Assembly (NCBI RefSeq): GCF_027595985.1
Contig: NC_073302.1
Location: 11,836,890-11,900,889 of the forward strand
Source of the DNA: Sorex araneus
Taxonomy: Eukaryota; Chordata; Mammalia; Eulipotyphla; Soricidae
DNA: 64,000 nt
Direction: 5' to 3'
Part shown: positions 1-10,698 of the stretch, piece by piece
Position numbering within the stretch: position 1 is the first letter of the stretch
Layout of the letters: each line of letters starts with the position of its first letter
Notes under the pieces: generated by a model
Told to the model about the DNA's origin: nothing
The model's database searches: none
The model's input: the letters and a program-made list of their open reading frames with translations, nothing else
Translations under genes and position numbers: made by a program

Positions 1-201
1 GTAAACATACAGAGAAGGAAAGGGGTAGAAGGAAAGAAGAAATCTGATGCTAATGGATGGGAATTTTTCAAAATGAATGGCAGGCTCCAAAGCACAGATC
101 CAGAAAACAACTCAGAGAAGATCCAGCAAATAAAAGACTCCCCCTCCCTGGCCCCCTGCTCCTCCGGCGAACCCTTCAGCAGATCATTCAAATAGAAAAC
201 G
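1..201 (+). other. Edge-open reading frame, possible partial exon or chance
   Basis: Frame 1 is open from the first base to a TAG at 199-201 (66 codons), encoding a charged, mixed-composition peptide (contains WEFFKMNGRLQ and ends SRSFK). A second open frame, 57-263, overlaps it in another register and is followed by a GTAAGAG donor-like motif at 259-265. The two cannot both be coding. I recognise neither protein. The DNA is A-rich, so both may be chance. Confidence 0.15.
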
Positions 202-276
202 AGACAGAGATGGTGAGGGAAGTGAGAAACGAGAAACGCTTTGCCTGGGAAGCAACACAGTAAGAGTGATCTGGAC

Positions 277-451
277 TTTTTTTTTTTTCTTTTTGGGTCA
301 CCCCCAGCGATACACAGGGGATATTCTTGGCTCTGCACTCAGGAATTGCTCCTGGCAGTTCTCAGGGGACCACATGGGATGCTGGGAATAGAACCCGGGT
401 AGGCCGCGTGCAAGGCAAATGCCCTACCCGCTGTGCTCTCTCTCCAGCCCC
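277..451 (-). mobile_element. SorA SINE
   Basis: Antisense copy: T-run and CTTTTTGGGTCA tail at the left, tRNA-like head (CTCTCCAGCCCC) at the right. Flanks TCTGGACTT and CCTGGACTT look like a worn target-site duplication. SorA is tRNA-derived: in sense orientation it has an A-box-like GATAGCACAG and a B-box GGTTCGATTCC for RNA polymerase III. Confidence 0.9.
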
Positions 452-477
452 GACCTGGACTTCTTAGCAGAAACCAA

Positions 478-665
478 GCAAGAACTGGAGAGATAGGACC
501 GTGGGTCAGGAAGGCACTCTCCTTGCACGTGGCTGACCTGGGCTTGATCCTTGGCATCTCATAGGGTTCACTGAGCACCGTCTGGAATGATTTCTGAGTG
601 ATTCCAGAGCCTGGAGTAACCCCTGAGCATTGCCAGGTGTGGCCTAAAAGAAAAAAAGAAAAAAG
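478..665 (+). mobile_element. SorA SINE, old diverged copy
   Basis: Head AACTGGAGAGATAGGACCGTGGGT, tail GCATTGCCAGGTGTGGCC followed by A/GA-rich DNA. Many substitutions relative to the young copies. Confidence 0.75.
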
Positions 666-1497
666 AGAGAGAGAGAGAGACCAAACAAGCATTGAAACTG
701 ACATTTGTGGAGCTCATTTCAAATGGAGCCAGCAAAAAAAAAAAAAGTGATTACAGAGGAAACCGTATTCCAGGTCTGCTTTGGACTGAGTCAAAGAGCT
801 TTGAACTGCACCAAAAAAAAAAAAAAGCAATTGTTTCGAGAAAGCATAAGGTAAGCGAAAGTTGGAGGGACCGTCTGGACCACGTCGCGCCTGAAGACGT
901 GGGCTGGTGGGCTTTTTGCCTGTAGAGAGCATCAGTCCCCAAGTCTGCAGAGCCAAGGATAGTGCCAGCCTGCCAGCACCGAGGGGCTCGTTACAGACCA
1001 CTTGCCTTCTTCTTCCCCTTTTCTTGCCATCAAAACCGCATCTGCCTGTTTGTGGTTTCTCTGTGAGACTCACGCTGGTTTCTCCCGGAGTTGCAGCCCA
1101 CTGACTCAGATCGCCTGCCTGGCCAGCACACAGCCACACATCCAACCCCCCAGTTTCCTGCACGGTCCCCCAACGCTGTGGGGAGGGGATGTGGTCCAGG
1201 CATATCGGATGCAACCCCCAAGATGCTAAAAATAGAAGCGTCACCTGGTTCCGCCAGGGCACTTCCTGGCATTGTGGAAAGAATACAAGAGCACTACTTA
1301 ATATCAAATATCCAGCCCACTGTTGGTTGCATTATTTACCAGAGCTAAATGTTGGAAACAAAATACCTGTGGACAACGAAGATATTTGAGAGAAGAGGGC
1401 TCAGTTATAAAGTAATATGAAATTCTGTCATTCAGAGCAGCATGAAGGAGCCTGAGGGGTGAAGCAAATTGAAATGAGTCAGAAGAAGATCAGCGAA
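666..1497. other. Single-copy stretch, no gene seen
   Basis: Holds two poly(A) runs (~733 and ~812) and otherwise mixed sequence. The short open frames on both strands show no recognisable protein. Confidence 0.5.
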
Positions 1498-1542
1498 ATA
1501 AAATAAAATAAAATAAAATAAAATAAAATAAAATAAAATAAA
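1498..1542. repeat. (AAAAT)n microsatellite
   Basis: About nine units of AAATA, directly left of a sense SINE, so probably not that SINE's own tail. Confidence 0.9.
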
Positions 1543-1551
1543 AAAGAAGAC

Positions 1552-1730
1552 CAGTGTTGGAGAGATAGCACAGTGGGTAGGGCACTTGACCTGGATGTGG
1601 CTGACCTGGGTTCAGTCCCCGGCATCCCATACACAGCCAGGAGTAATTCCTGAGTGCAGAGCCAGAGATAACCCTCGAGAACCACTGGGAATGGGCAAAA
1701 CAAACAAACAAACAAACAAATAAATAATAA
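1552..1730 (+). mobile_element. SorA SINE with internal deletion
   Basis: Intact head (GGAGAGATAGCACAGTGGGTAG) and B-box GGTTCAGTCCC. The ATGGTCCCC... segment in the middle is missing. The tail has turned into (AAAC)n at ~1699-1720. Confidence 0.85.
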
Positions 1731-1901
1731 AGGAGAAGACCCGGACTGGATGGTTTCACTGATGAGTGCAGAAGGAACGAGAAATGAGAAAATAAAAAGA
1801 TAAGCCGGTGGGTGTTAATAACAACACCACTAAGTCTCCCTGGGGAGAAGAGGCTGTGGGCGGGAAGAGAGAGGGTGTGAAACAAAGGGAAGGGAATCAA
1901 G

Positions 1902-2100
1902 GGCCGCGCAGAGAGATAGTACAGCCGGTAGGGGGCGTGTCTGGCGCCGAGCTTGGGTTTGATCTTAGCACAGCCCCCAGAAACAACGACTGTCCCTGTT
2001 TCTGGGGTCACTCCTGGTGGTGCCGGGGGAGGCTTTGGTTCCAGGGACCAAACCCCGCCCTCCTGCATGTAAATCACGTGCGCCAGCCCATCTCGCCTGG
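1902..2100. mobile_element. Composite of two diverged SINE pieces
   Basis: A sense tRNA-like head (GAGAGATAGTACAGCCGGTAG, GGTTTGATC) ends at ~1985. It is followed by an antisense SINE-like body (GGGGTCACTCCTGGTGGTGC ... CCTGCATGTAAATCACGTGC). Confidence 0.5.
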
Positions 2101-2128
2101 TCCCGGACTGGCTGAAGGAAAGATCCCC

Positions 2129-2311
2129 CTTTTTTTATTTGTTTGCTTTGTTTTGGGATCCCGCCCCGTGGTGCTCAGAGCGTACTCCTGGCTCTGCTCT
2201 CAGGAATGACTCCTGGCAGTGCTCAGGGGACCATATGGGATACTGGGATTCGAACCCGGTTGGCTGCATGCAAGGCAAATGCCCTCCCCGCTGTGCTATC
2301 ACTCCAGCCCC
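2129..2311 (-). mobile_element. SorA SINE
   Basis: Antisense; complete from T-rich tail to CACTCCAGCCCC head; B-box complement GGGATTCGAACCC. Confidence 0.9.
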
Positions 2312-2482
2312 TACCACTTTTCTTGATTTCAGCTTTTAACTGCTGCCAAGAACATTCTTACAGCTTTATCTTTGGTTAGATCCCTCCCACTTCAAAAAAA
2401 TTAAAAAAAAAAACAACCCACAACTGTATTATTTCTGGATCTCTTCATCCTTCTTGATATCCATATATAGAGAGAAATAAAG

Positions 2483-2560
2483 GCTGGGGATCGGCTTAGC
2501 AGTAGAACACTTGCCTCGCAGGTGTGGGGTCCTAGGCTCATTGCAACAGCACCCAAAGCA
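2483..2560 (+). mobile_element. Short tRNA-like SINE fragment
   Basis: GGCTGGGGATCGGCTTAGCAGTAGAACACTTGCC resembles a tRNA-derived SINE head with GGTCCTAGGCTCA at the B-box position. The body differs from SorA. Confidence 0.35.
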
Positions 2561-2699
2561 AGCAACAGTGAGAGAAACATGGGGCCAGGCAGCTAGCCCA
2601 CACTTTATCACGCGCTGCAGTCTCCGAGTTCTGGAGTGCGGTCCAGATCCAGATGAGTCCGTTCCCACGGGAATATGTAGCCAAGAGAGAGATGAATGA

Positions 2700-2880
2700 G
2701 GAGCTAGGTGGGTAGAGAGAGAAATGAATAGACAGGTGGATAGAGAGATGGTGTCTGAATGAACAGATGGATAGACGGATGGATGGAGAGGTGGACAGGT
2801 GGACAGACGGGTAGATAGCTGGATAGAGATAGATAGATGGATATATATCCATAGATTTGTGGAGAGATAGATAAAAGAGT
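2700..2880. repeat. Degenerate GATA/GATGG-type tetranucleotide tract
   Basis: Repeated GGATAGA, GGTGGATAGA and AGATGGATA motifs over ~180 bp. Confidence 0.8.
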
Positions 2881-2885
2881 TCTAA

Positions 2886-3013
2886 GGGGCTGGAGCGAGT
2901 TTAGCAGACTGGAGGCATGCAGGAGCCCTGGGTTCAATCCCCAGCACCACATGCTCCTCTGAGCACTAAGCCAAGAGCACGACTGGGTGTGGCCCCCAAA
3001 CAGAAACAAAAGG
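2886..3013 (+). mobile_element. tRNA-derived SINE, variant body
   Basis: GGGGCTGGAGCGAG head, B-box GGTTCAATCCC, tail GACTGGGTGTGGCCCCCAAA. Shorter than SorA and lacks the duplicated CAGGAGTAAT block. Confidence 0.65.
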
Positions 3014-3090
3014 GTGATATCATCTGTATTTATAAAATCATGAGCTCACCAAGGTATCTCTGATTCAATCCGTTCCATACCTCTACTTAC

Positions 3091-3260
3091 TTTTTTTTCT
3101 TTTTGGGTCACACCCGGCGATGCACAGGGCTTACTCCTGGCTCTGTGCTCAGGAATTACTCCTGGCGGTGCTCAGGGGACCAGATGGGATGCAGGGAACT
3201 GACTCCAGGTCGGCTGCATGCAAGGCAAACACCCTACCCCCTGTGCTATCGCTCCAGCCC
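3091..3260 (-). mobile_element. SorA SINE
   Basis: Antisense, near full length, starting TTTTTTTCTTTTTGGGTCACACCCGG-type and ending TCGCTCCAGCCC. Confidence 0.92.
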
Positions 3261-3261
3261 T

Positions 3262-3425
3262 TACTTCTTTTTTATCCCCCATTTTTAAAAAAACTTTTTA
3301 ATTGAATCACCGTGAGATACAGTTAGTTACAAAGTCTTCATGTTTGAGTTTCAGTCATGCAATGATCGAACACCCACCCCTCCACCAGTGCACGTGTTTC
3401 ACACCAATGCCCTCTCTACTTACTT
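3262..3425 (-). mobile_element. L1 3' end fragment
   Basis: TTTAATTGAATCACCGTGAGATACAG, then ATGATCGAACACCCACCCCTCCACCAGTGCA. This matches, antisense, the 3' terminus of the L1 insertion at 50016-50575. Confidence 0.8.
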
Positions 3426-3870
3426 CTAATTCCTCACTCAGCCACACGCAGCCTGACTCTCGGTGTCCCCGGCCCGTGTGCTTACTTGCTTGATCCTCCG
3501 GACCCTCTGGCAGGCTTCAGGACCACTAAGGCACAAGCACATCCTGCGTCAAACACACTTTCCAACCACAGCCCAGAACCCGTGCTGGGTCACTTTCTTC
3601 CCACGACCTTCAGCAAGCTGACGCTGAGTCCTTTATCATACTCAGATGTCCCCGTGAAGCTCCTGTCCTTCGTCTGGAGATTCCCCCCGCCTTCCTTCGT
3701 GTCTCTATATGTTTTGATCTGTCATAGGGTGTGTGGGATGAGATCCCAGATCTGAGAGTCGGGATGATACCAAAGACAGATCCATCTTTGTCTCTGCCCT
3801 GTTCTCGGCTTCCAGGCAACCTCTCCAGTCACTTTTGGGAGCTGGATTTCACGAGTTTGGATCACCACAT
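3426..3870. other. Single-copy stretch, nothing recognised
   Basis: No repeat or coding signal seen. Confidence 0.4.
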
Positions 3871-4114
3871 CACTGTCTGTATCACTGTCACTGTCATCCT
3901 GTTGTTCATCGATTGGCTCGAGCGGGCACCAGTAATGTCTCCATTGTGAGACTTGTTACTGTTTTTGGCATATCGAATACACCACGGGTAGCTCACCAGC
4001 TCTACCGTGTGGGCAGGATACTCTCGGTAGCTTGCCAAGCTCTTTGAGAGGGGCGGAGAAATCGAACCCAGGTTGGGCAAACACCCTACCTGCTGTACTA
4101 TCGCTCCGACTCCA
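3871..4114 (-). mobile_element. SorB SINE
   Basis: Antisense copy: CACTGTCACTGTCATCC tail, GCACCAGTAATGTCTCCATTGTGAG body, GGCATATCGAATAC, then the tRNA-like head ending ATCGCTCC. The first of seven SorB copies (SorB-long counted separately). Confidence 0.9.
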
Positions 4115-4149
4115 CATATGTGTGTATTTTCTTAGTTCTTAAATAAAAC

Positions 4150-4312
4150 AGTTTTTTTGGTGGTGCTCAAGGGCTTCTCCCCTCTCATTTTTGTACTCAG
4201 GGCTCACTCCTGTGGGTGCTTCGAGGATCGTGTGGTGCGGGGGTCAAACCCGGGGCTTCAGCATGCAAAGCACGTGCTCTCGCCCTTTGTGCCTGTTCTC
4301 TGACCCCTCAAA
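4150..4312 (-). mobile_element. SINE, diverged variant
   Basis: Antisense: T-run, GGTGGTGCTCAAGGGCTTCTCC, GGGTCAAACCCGGGG at the B-box position, CATGCAAAGCACGTGCTC. Confidence 0.6.
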
Positions 4313-4320
4313 TCTTCGTG

Positions 4321-4497
4321 GTTTTTTTTTTTTTCTTTTTGGGTCACAGCCGGTGATGCACATGGGTTACTCCTGGCTCATGTACTCAGGAATTACTCCT
4401 GGCAGTGTTCGGGGAACCCTATAGGATGCTGGGAATCGAACCTGGGTCAGCCACGTGCAAGGCAAACACCCTACCAGCTGTGCTATTGCTTCAGCCT
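4321..4497 (-). mobile_element. SorA SINE
   Basis: Antisense, complete; carries the CTCATGTACTCAGG subfamily variant in place of CTCTGCACTCAGG. Confidence 0.9.
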
Positions 4498-4903
4498 CAA
4501 ATCTTCATTCTTGTTGTTGAGGTAACAAGGTTGCAACAGTGTTTGGGGTTCTGCTGTTGGTATACAAAGTTACTGCCCTTCCAGCACCACGTGAACACCC
4601 ACCCTCTGACCCTGTCCCTGAGTCTCATAGTCTCTTATGTCCTTTATTCCCAACGCCTGCCCCCCAACATATGTTTTATTTGGTTTACAAGGTTATTCAT
4701 AATGATTTGTTACAGGCATTGAATGTTCCCACTCCAAACCCACCACCACTGTCACCTTCCCTCCACCACTGTCTCCATTTTCCCAGCCACCCTGCAAGTC
4801 TCCCACTGTCACAGGCCCACAGTGATTTATTTTATGTTGCTGGCTACTACTAGCATGTGTGATGCGATTTGTGAACTTTTTACCACTTAGATTTATTGTC
4901 TTA

Positions 4904-5147
4904 TAAAGATAGCACAATGGGTAGGGTGTTTGCCCTGCACACAGCTGACCCGGGTTTGATTCCTCTGCCCCTCTCGGAGAGCCTGGCAGGCTACCAAGAG
5001 TATCTCGCCCGCATGGCAGAGCCTGGCAAGCTCCTTGTGGCGTATTTGATATGTCAAAAACAGTAACAACAAATCTCACAATGGAGACTTTACTGGTGCC
5101 CTCTTGAGCAAATCGATGGGCAATGGGATGACAGCGACAGCGGCAGC
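4904..5147 (+). mobile_element. SorB SINE nested in a type-C element
   Basis: Sense: GATAGCACAATGGGTAGGG head, GGGTTTGATTCC B-box, GAGAGCCTGGCAGGCTACC body, ending GATGACAGCGACAGC. Confidence 0.9.
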
Positions 5148-5482
5148 TACCAGTCAATGGCTAACAGAGGATCGAAAAATATTTCCTTAGAAGAAAATTA
5201 GTGAAAATTGTATCTCATCACGGGGACATAAAGTCCAGGTAGGAGGGGCCACTGAGATGTCATTATAAGTTAAGCCTTCTTATGTTGATGTTTTTGTTAA
5301 TCAAGATGGCTTGGCTTTCATGTTACATCCCACATGATCTGGCATACGACTACTGGTTTGTCAGTGTTGTGAAGTTTGGAGATGCCATGTGTCCACATGC
5401 TCCAGGAAATCCAGAATTTTTAACCGGGCAGTACAGCTGCACTTAAATTTTTAACTAGGCCACGTCTAAGAAACTTTTGCAG

Positions 5483-5668
5483 GGGTTGGAGCGATAGCAC
5501 AGCAGTTAGGGCATTTGCCTTGCATGCGGCTGACTCGGGTTCGATTCCCAGCATCCCATATGGTTCCCCGAACAGTGCCAGGAATAATTCCTGAGTGCAG
5601 AGCCAGGAGTAACCCCTGTGCATCGCTGGGTGTGACCCAAAAAGCCAAACAAACAAATAAACAAACAA
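5483..5668 (+). mobile_element. SorA SINE with perfect target-site duplication
   Basis: Flanked by AAACTTTTGCAG at 5471-5482 and 5669-5680. Tail is an A-rich (AAAC/AAAT) run. Inserted into the type-C element, so it is younger than that element. Confidence 0.95.
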
Positions 5669-6168
5669 AAACTTTTGCAGCTAGTTGATCTCTTTTGAGA
5701 TTTATTTATAAATTTCTGGAAGAAGGCAGGTAAATGAGTTTACATGGCATGGAGGTGGTTTGTGGGGATGGCTACAGGGGCTTAGGAAGTACAGGGCGGT
5801 GGGGGGAGGCAGCTCATCCCAACTCTGGGAAGGCCTGAGTTTTCAACCACAGGGAGCCATGTGCCTGAGGTTTTCAGTAGGCTTAGTTCTCGGTGAGTCT
5901 CAGTCCTGAGATGATGGACTCCAGCCAGAGGCATGACTGTGGCTTTGGAACGTGGGAGCAAGTGGCTGTGGGGTTTTGTTGGGGCAGGTGCTGGCCTGTC
6001 CCTCTCCGAGAGTGCCCTATATGTCTCAGCTGGGCCTGGGTGTCTGAGAAATTTTTGTGGCCTGTTGATCTCTTTTGAGATTTATTTGTGTCTCTGGAAC
6101 AAGGCTGAGAGATGAGCTTACATGGTAGCGGAAGTGGCTCATTCCTTATGTACTTTAAAACATCTTTT

Positions 6169-6325
6169 GGGGACCAGAACAATAATAAAATGGCTAGAGC
6201 ACTTGCCTTGCACATGGCTGAACCAGGTTGGATTCTCGGTACCCCATACGGTCCTGGAGCCTGCCAGGAATGATCCCTGTGTACAGAGCCAGGACTAAGC
6301 CCTGAACATCCATAAATTTTTTGGT
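6169..6325 (+). mobile_element. SorA SINE, old
   Basis: GGGGACCAGAACAATAATAAAATGG head; GGTTGGATTC B-box; CAGGAATGATCCCTGTGTACAGAGCC body. Confidence 0.7.
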
Positions 6326-7264
6326 CTTGAAAATATTTTGCCAGAAAAAAATTCATCATTATTATTTTTTTCCTGGAAGGTAAATTGCAAGCGTGAGCTT
6401 TCTGGTGAGTGCCTCGAATGTTTTGTAGTTTATGCAAATTACTTCCACATCCTAGAAGAGGTGCCAGCACATAGCTGTGGAATGAGTGAAGTCTTGGCTT
6501 GACACACGTGAGTGAAGTCTTGGCATAACACACGCTCCCTGTGTGATGATTCAGGGAGTCTCTTCGTCTCGCTCTGGACTTCATTGGTTCCAGCTTTGTT
6601 GGCAAGGAAAACTCTCCTGGCTCTGATGCTCTCCCTAGGTCGCTAGGACTGAGGCAGCAAGTGACGCTTGACCATTTTCCTCACCACCTTTCACATCCCC
6701 CCTCCCGCCACTTGCCCTTGGCCCCGAATCCTTCTCTATGAACAGTAACAATGGGGGAGGGCCAGGGGCCAGCTCCGGGGCTGCCATGCCTGCCTGGCAA
6801 CCACAAGGTCTCGAGTTTGATCCCCGGTCCAGCGGCATGCACCAAGCAAGACGCTGGCAGCTCTGCTGTCTCTGATTTCTGGCACTGCAAACTGTTTCCG
6901 GCCACACTACTGCGGCCAAGGATTTCAGTCCCTGGCGACTCCAGGACTGAGTGTGCGAGCCCCTTAGCCAAGCGTGCAGCCCTGATGATGGGCATTGCAG
7001 CAGCCCGGGCAACAGAGGGAAGCGAAGGGAGGCAGGAAGCCAGGACGACAGCAGGAATGACTGCAGCCACGGAGCGAGCGCTTCCCTGAGCTCGGTCTTT
7101 ACAGCACCACCCACGGTCGGAACGTCTGTTGCTCCTACCTCACACCTGAGTGGGCGAGGCATTAGGAGTCCGTGAGCTTCGCTGACTTTGGAGCAAGGCG
7201 TGACTTCCTGGCTGTCCAAACCCCGTGTCTACTCAGTCAGGCACCCAGGTCACCTTTTTCATCT
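6326..7264. other. Mostly single-copy stretch
   Basis: Contains a ~30-bp tandem duplication (GTGAGTGAAGTCTTGGC motif) near 6484-6533 and a tRNA-like SINE remnant at ~6765-6900 (GAGTTTGATCCCCGG). No gene recognised; the open frames here are not family-like. Confidence 0.45.
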
Positions 7265-7445
7265 TTTTTTTTTTTTTGGTTTGTTTTTGTTTTGGGGTCA
7301 CACTGATGATGCTCAGAGCTTATTCCTGGCTCTTCATTCCTGGTGTTACTTGGGGGACCATATGGGATGATGATGATGATAACTGGACCCCGGTCGGCTG
7401 CATGAAAGGCAAATGCTCTACCGGCTATACTATTGCTCCAGCCCT
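7265..7445 (-). mobile_element. SorA SINE with internal (GAT)n
   Basis: Antisense copy whose TGGGATGCTGGG site has become GATGATGATGATGATAA at 7366-7382, just beside the B-box complement. Confidence 0.85.
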
Positions 7446-7687
7446 GACCTGTAGCACATCCCCCTGTCCTTCGGCTCATTCCTGTAAACCTAGTTCCTAA
7501 GGCATATCTGACTGACCACCCGGCCCAGAGACACTCAACAGTGCTGGTTGCTATATTGCATGTCACCATAGGATTATCATAGATTTTATGACAATTTTAT
7601 TTTCTTGACAAAACACTGGGGGTATGACGACTCTTTGAATTTTTAAAATGGTGTACCTGTACTACTTTTAAAATAATGTATTACACT

Positions 7688-7867
7688 TTTGGGGGGTGGG
7701 GTGAGGGATCAGGCCACACCTGGCTATACTTAGGAACTACTCCTGGTTCTGAATTCAGGAGTCACTCCTGGCGGTGCTCCAGGGACCATATGGAATGCCA
7801 GGGATCGAACCCACATTGGCCACGTGCAAGGCAAGCACACTACCTGGTGCTCTTCTCTCTGCCCCCC
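7688..7867 (-). mobile_element. SorA SINE, diverged
   Basis: Antisense: GGCCACACCTGGCTATACTTAGG to CTCTTCTCTCTGCCCCCC, B-box complement GGGATCGAACCC. Confidence 0.75.
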
Positions 7868-8118
7868 CTGCAGAATCATGTACTATTAAGCTGTCTTTGC
7901 GAAATTTAATGCATGGAACACTCATGGATCCACAATAAAATTGCACCGTCCTCCCCTCCCCCCAAATCATGCAACATTTCTTAGTGTCAGTCAAACAAAC
8001 ATTTTTCTGGACTGAAAAAATGTTCACGCACAAGATGTTATTGATGTGTGCATTCTAGCTTGAAATACTGCACTTGAGAAGATTTGCCGTGATGGATCCA
8101 AGGACAGACTTTCAAAGC

Positions 8119-8307
8119 CTAAACTTCTGCGTCACTCTCGTTGGCTTCTTCATCTGATGCACCATCCCGAGTGCCACTCTTATCTGCCACGGCCACACCC
8201 TCACGCGGCCACACGGCTTCATATTCAGATCTGTCTCGTGCATTCGAAATTCCCACCTTTCTGGAAACTTTCAAAACTATTTCCTGCGTTACAAGGTCCC
8301 AACTCAA
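8119..8307 (-). pseudogene. Possible exon or processed-pseudogene tail, unrecognised
   Basis: A 62-codon minus-strand frame with acidic C-terminus (DGASDEEANESDAEV, then stop) and balanced composition. It is preceded on the minus strand by a CAG acceptor-like site at ~8292 and followed by AT-rich, 3' UTR-like DNA. The sequence lies between SINEs and is not repeat-derived as far as I can see. I cannot name the parent gene; chance is a real alternative. Confidence 0.25.
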
Positions 8308-8628
8308 TCACCTACGTATATAACAAAGCCAGGGGCGGCATCTTATTATTTCCAGCAGGTGTCAGTTGGGGGGCACCACTTACCACCCAGTGTTGTAGAA
8401 ATAGTGTAAGTGGCCTACTTAGGGTAAGAGGGTTTGTTTACACATACTGACAACACACATTTGTGCTGAGAATTTTAGGCTCATCCATGCATGCGCCAGA
8501 AGACAGATGTGTGCCCATATGCCACTGGTGAATACATTTGCTGCTCTGGTTACCTTTTTCTTTGAGCCCTAAAAAGATGCTTCAGTGCTTTGATTATTTT
8601 ATTTCCATTTTTTGATTTTGGGTCATTC

Positions 8629-8940
8629 CTCCCTCCCTCCCTCCCTCCCTCCCTCCCTCCCTCCCTCCCTCCCTCCCGCCCTCCCTCCATCTGTCTCTTT
8701 TTCCTTCCTTCCTTCCTTCCTTCCTTCCTTCCTTCCTTCCTTCCTTCCTTCCTTCCTTCCTTCCTTCCTTCCTTCCTTCCTTCCTTCCTTCCTTCTTTCC
8801 CTACCTCCCTCCCACCCTCCCTCCATCTGTCTCTCCTTCCTTCCTTCCTTCCTTCCTTCCTTCCTTCCTTCCTTCCTTCCTTCTTTCTCCCTTCCTCCCT
8901 TCCATCTTTCCTACCTACCTTCTTCTCTTCCTCTCTTTCC
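8629..8940. repeat. (CCCT)n / (CCTT)n pyrimidine tract
   Basis: (CTCC)n at 8629-8680, (TTCC)n at 8701-8795, then a second CCCT/CCTT cycle. It abuts the antisense type-C element at 8955, where that element's 3' A-tail would lie. The Pro/Ser-rich frames here are repeat artefacts. Confidence 0.95.
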
Positions 8941-8954
8941 TTTTCTCCCCCCCC

Positions 8955-9756
8955 CGCCTATTTATGGTTTACAAAGTTGCTCAGGATGCATTTGTTATTT
9001 GTTGTAGGCATTCAATATTCCAACACCCAATCCCACCACCAATGTGACCTTCCCCTCACCATTATCCCCATCTCCCCAACCATCCCCAAGCCTGTCCCCT
9101 TAGCGGGCACTAAATAATTCATTGTATATTGCTCCTCACAACTAAATGGCTAATGGAACGATCAAAAAAGTGCATCAGTAAAAAAAAAAAAAAATTGTGA
9201 AAATCGTTGTATCTCATCATGGGGACATAATAACGTCTTTGCCTGAGGGTTTAACTAAGCAGTTGTTGCTAGTCGAATTAATGTTTTTGTTTATTAAGCT
9301 AGGTCGGCTTCCGCGTTGCTTCCCCTTCTAATTTGGTGTGCTGCTACTGGGATGTGGGTAGTGTAGGATTTGGCAGCATTGCGCAGCCACACTCGCGAAA
9401 GCGTCTTCCAGAAACTCCAGCTTGTTTAACCGGGCAGTGAGCCTAGAGAGCGAGGTTGTGGGCGATGCCTGGGGCTGCCGGGGCTTCCACCCCCCGCTCT
9501 GAGAAAACCCCAGGATTCTCCCCTGGAGACCCGCGTGCCTGGAGTTTTCAGCAGGTTGGCATCTCTGCAGAGCTCAGCCGTGAGGTGTGGGGCCACTGGC
9601 AAGGCGGCAGCTGTGGGGGTGTGCGTGTAGCTTCAGCAGGCGGGAACTCAGCCCGAACCCTGCGCCTGAGGTGCCCCAGAATTTTCAGCAAGGAGACTGG
9701 TGCATCTGCGAACTGTTGTGGCTAGTTGATCTGTTCTGAGATTTAATCAAGAGTCT
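8955..9756 (-). mobile_element. L1-like element (type C), antisense
   Basis: Clear copy: GGTTTACAAAGTTGCTCAGGATG, GGCATTCAATATTCCAACACCC, GTATCTCATCATGGGGACATAATAA, TTTAACCGGGCAGTGAG, GGCTAGTTGATCTGTTCTGAG. Non-coding in all frames. Confidence 0.7.
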
Positions 9757-9759
9757 GTC

Positions 9760-9928
9760 GGGGCTGGAGCAATAGCACAGTGGGGAGGGCGTGTGCCTTG
9801 CATGCAGCAGACCCAGGTTCGAATCCCAGCATCCCATATGGTCCCTCGAGCACCGCCAGGAGTAATTCCTGAGTGCATGAGCCAGGAGTAACCCCTGTGC
9901 ATCGCCGGGTGTGACCCCCCCAAAAAAA
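9760..9928 (+). mobile_element. SorA SINE with target-site duplication
   Basis: AGAGTCTGTC lies on both sides (ending 9759 and starting ~9929). Sense, full length. Confidence 0.93.
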
Positions 9929-9957
9929 AGAGTCTGTCTGTCTGTCTCTCTTTCTCT

Positions 9958-10064
9958 CGCCACACCTGGTGGTGTTGAGTGCTCACTCCTGGCGGTACTC
10001 CGGGGGACCTTCTTGGCTGCATTTGAAGGCAATAGCCTCACCCGCTGTACTGTCGCTCTGGCCC
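9958..10064 (-). mobile_element. SINE fragment
   Basis: Antisense GCCACACCTGGTGGTGTTGAGTGCTCACTCC to CTGTCGCTCTGGCCC; the middle is deleted. Confidence 0.65.
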
Positions 10065-10550
10065 TGGGAGGGTTTTTCTTGCAACCTTTACCGAGAAATT
10101 AGTCCTTTGGGTCATCCCTTAGCTGACATCGCCCTTGGACTTCCAGAGAAAATGTGGCGGCGAGCGGGTCTTCCCAGAACGTCAGAGGAACGAACTTTTC
10201 TCAAACCAACCAACCAAAGCATGGCTTTGGCCTGGGGGACAAAGGGTGAAGGGAGGCCCAGGGAACCAGGGGGGCAGCGTTCCCAGGGCTTAGGAATGCG
10301 GAGAATTGTAAGTGAAGAACGCCCGCCCGAGGCCCTAGAGGCCAAGGAGCTGCCCTAACACCCCCCCTCCGCCCCCGCATCTCAGTCTTTGACCCTTTCC
10401 TGAATCCCAAGAACAAGGCCTGCTCTCTCCGGGTTAGCTGGAGGTCTAGAGGAATGTGGCTTGGTGGATCTCCAGAGGTGTACTCATAAGCGAACGTGCC
10501 TTCCCCGTCAGAAACTGTTCTCTCGCCTCTCCTAGTGAAAGATCAAGTTA
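10065..10550. other. Single-copy stretch, nothing recognised
   Basis: GC-moderate; no repeat or coding support. Confidence 0.4.
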
Positions 10551-10698
10551 CCCAGGCTGGAGAGTGGCTCAGAGGGCTGGGGGCCCGCGCTCTGCCTGCA
10601 GCCGGTCTGGGTTCAACCCCCCTGGAGCCCCTCGGCTCCACCAAGCACCAGCACCAGGAGGGACCCCTGAGCGCTGCCAGATGTGGCCTTCCTCAAAA
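10551..10698 (+). mobile_element. tRNA-derived SINE, variant body
   Basis: GGCTGGAGAGTGGCTCAGAGGG head; GGTTCAACCCC B-box; tail GCTGCCAGATGTGGCC. Confidence 0.55.

Larger units (their letters stand above)
4505..6150 (-). mobile_element. L1-like element (type C), antisense, with two nested SINEs
   Basis: Shared type-C landmarks, all antisense: GGTTTACAAGGTTATTCATAATG, GGCATTGAATGTTCCCACTCC, GTATCTCATCACGGGGACATAA, AACCGGGCAGT, CTAGTTGATCTCTTTTGAGATTTAT. The same landmarks recur at 8955-9756, 25590-26800 and 53160-53575, and in sense orientation at 27360-28228. It looks like the 3' part of a non-LTR retrotransposon. A partial second 3' end may account for 4505-4680. No coding is visible. Confidence 0.65.
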
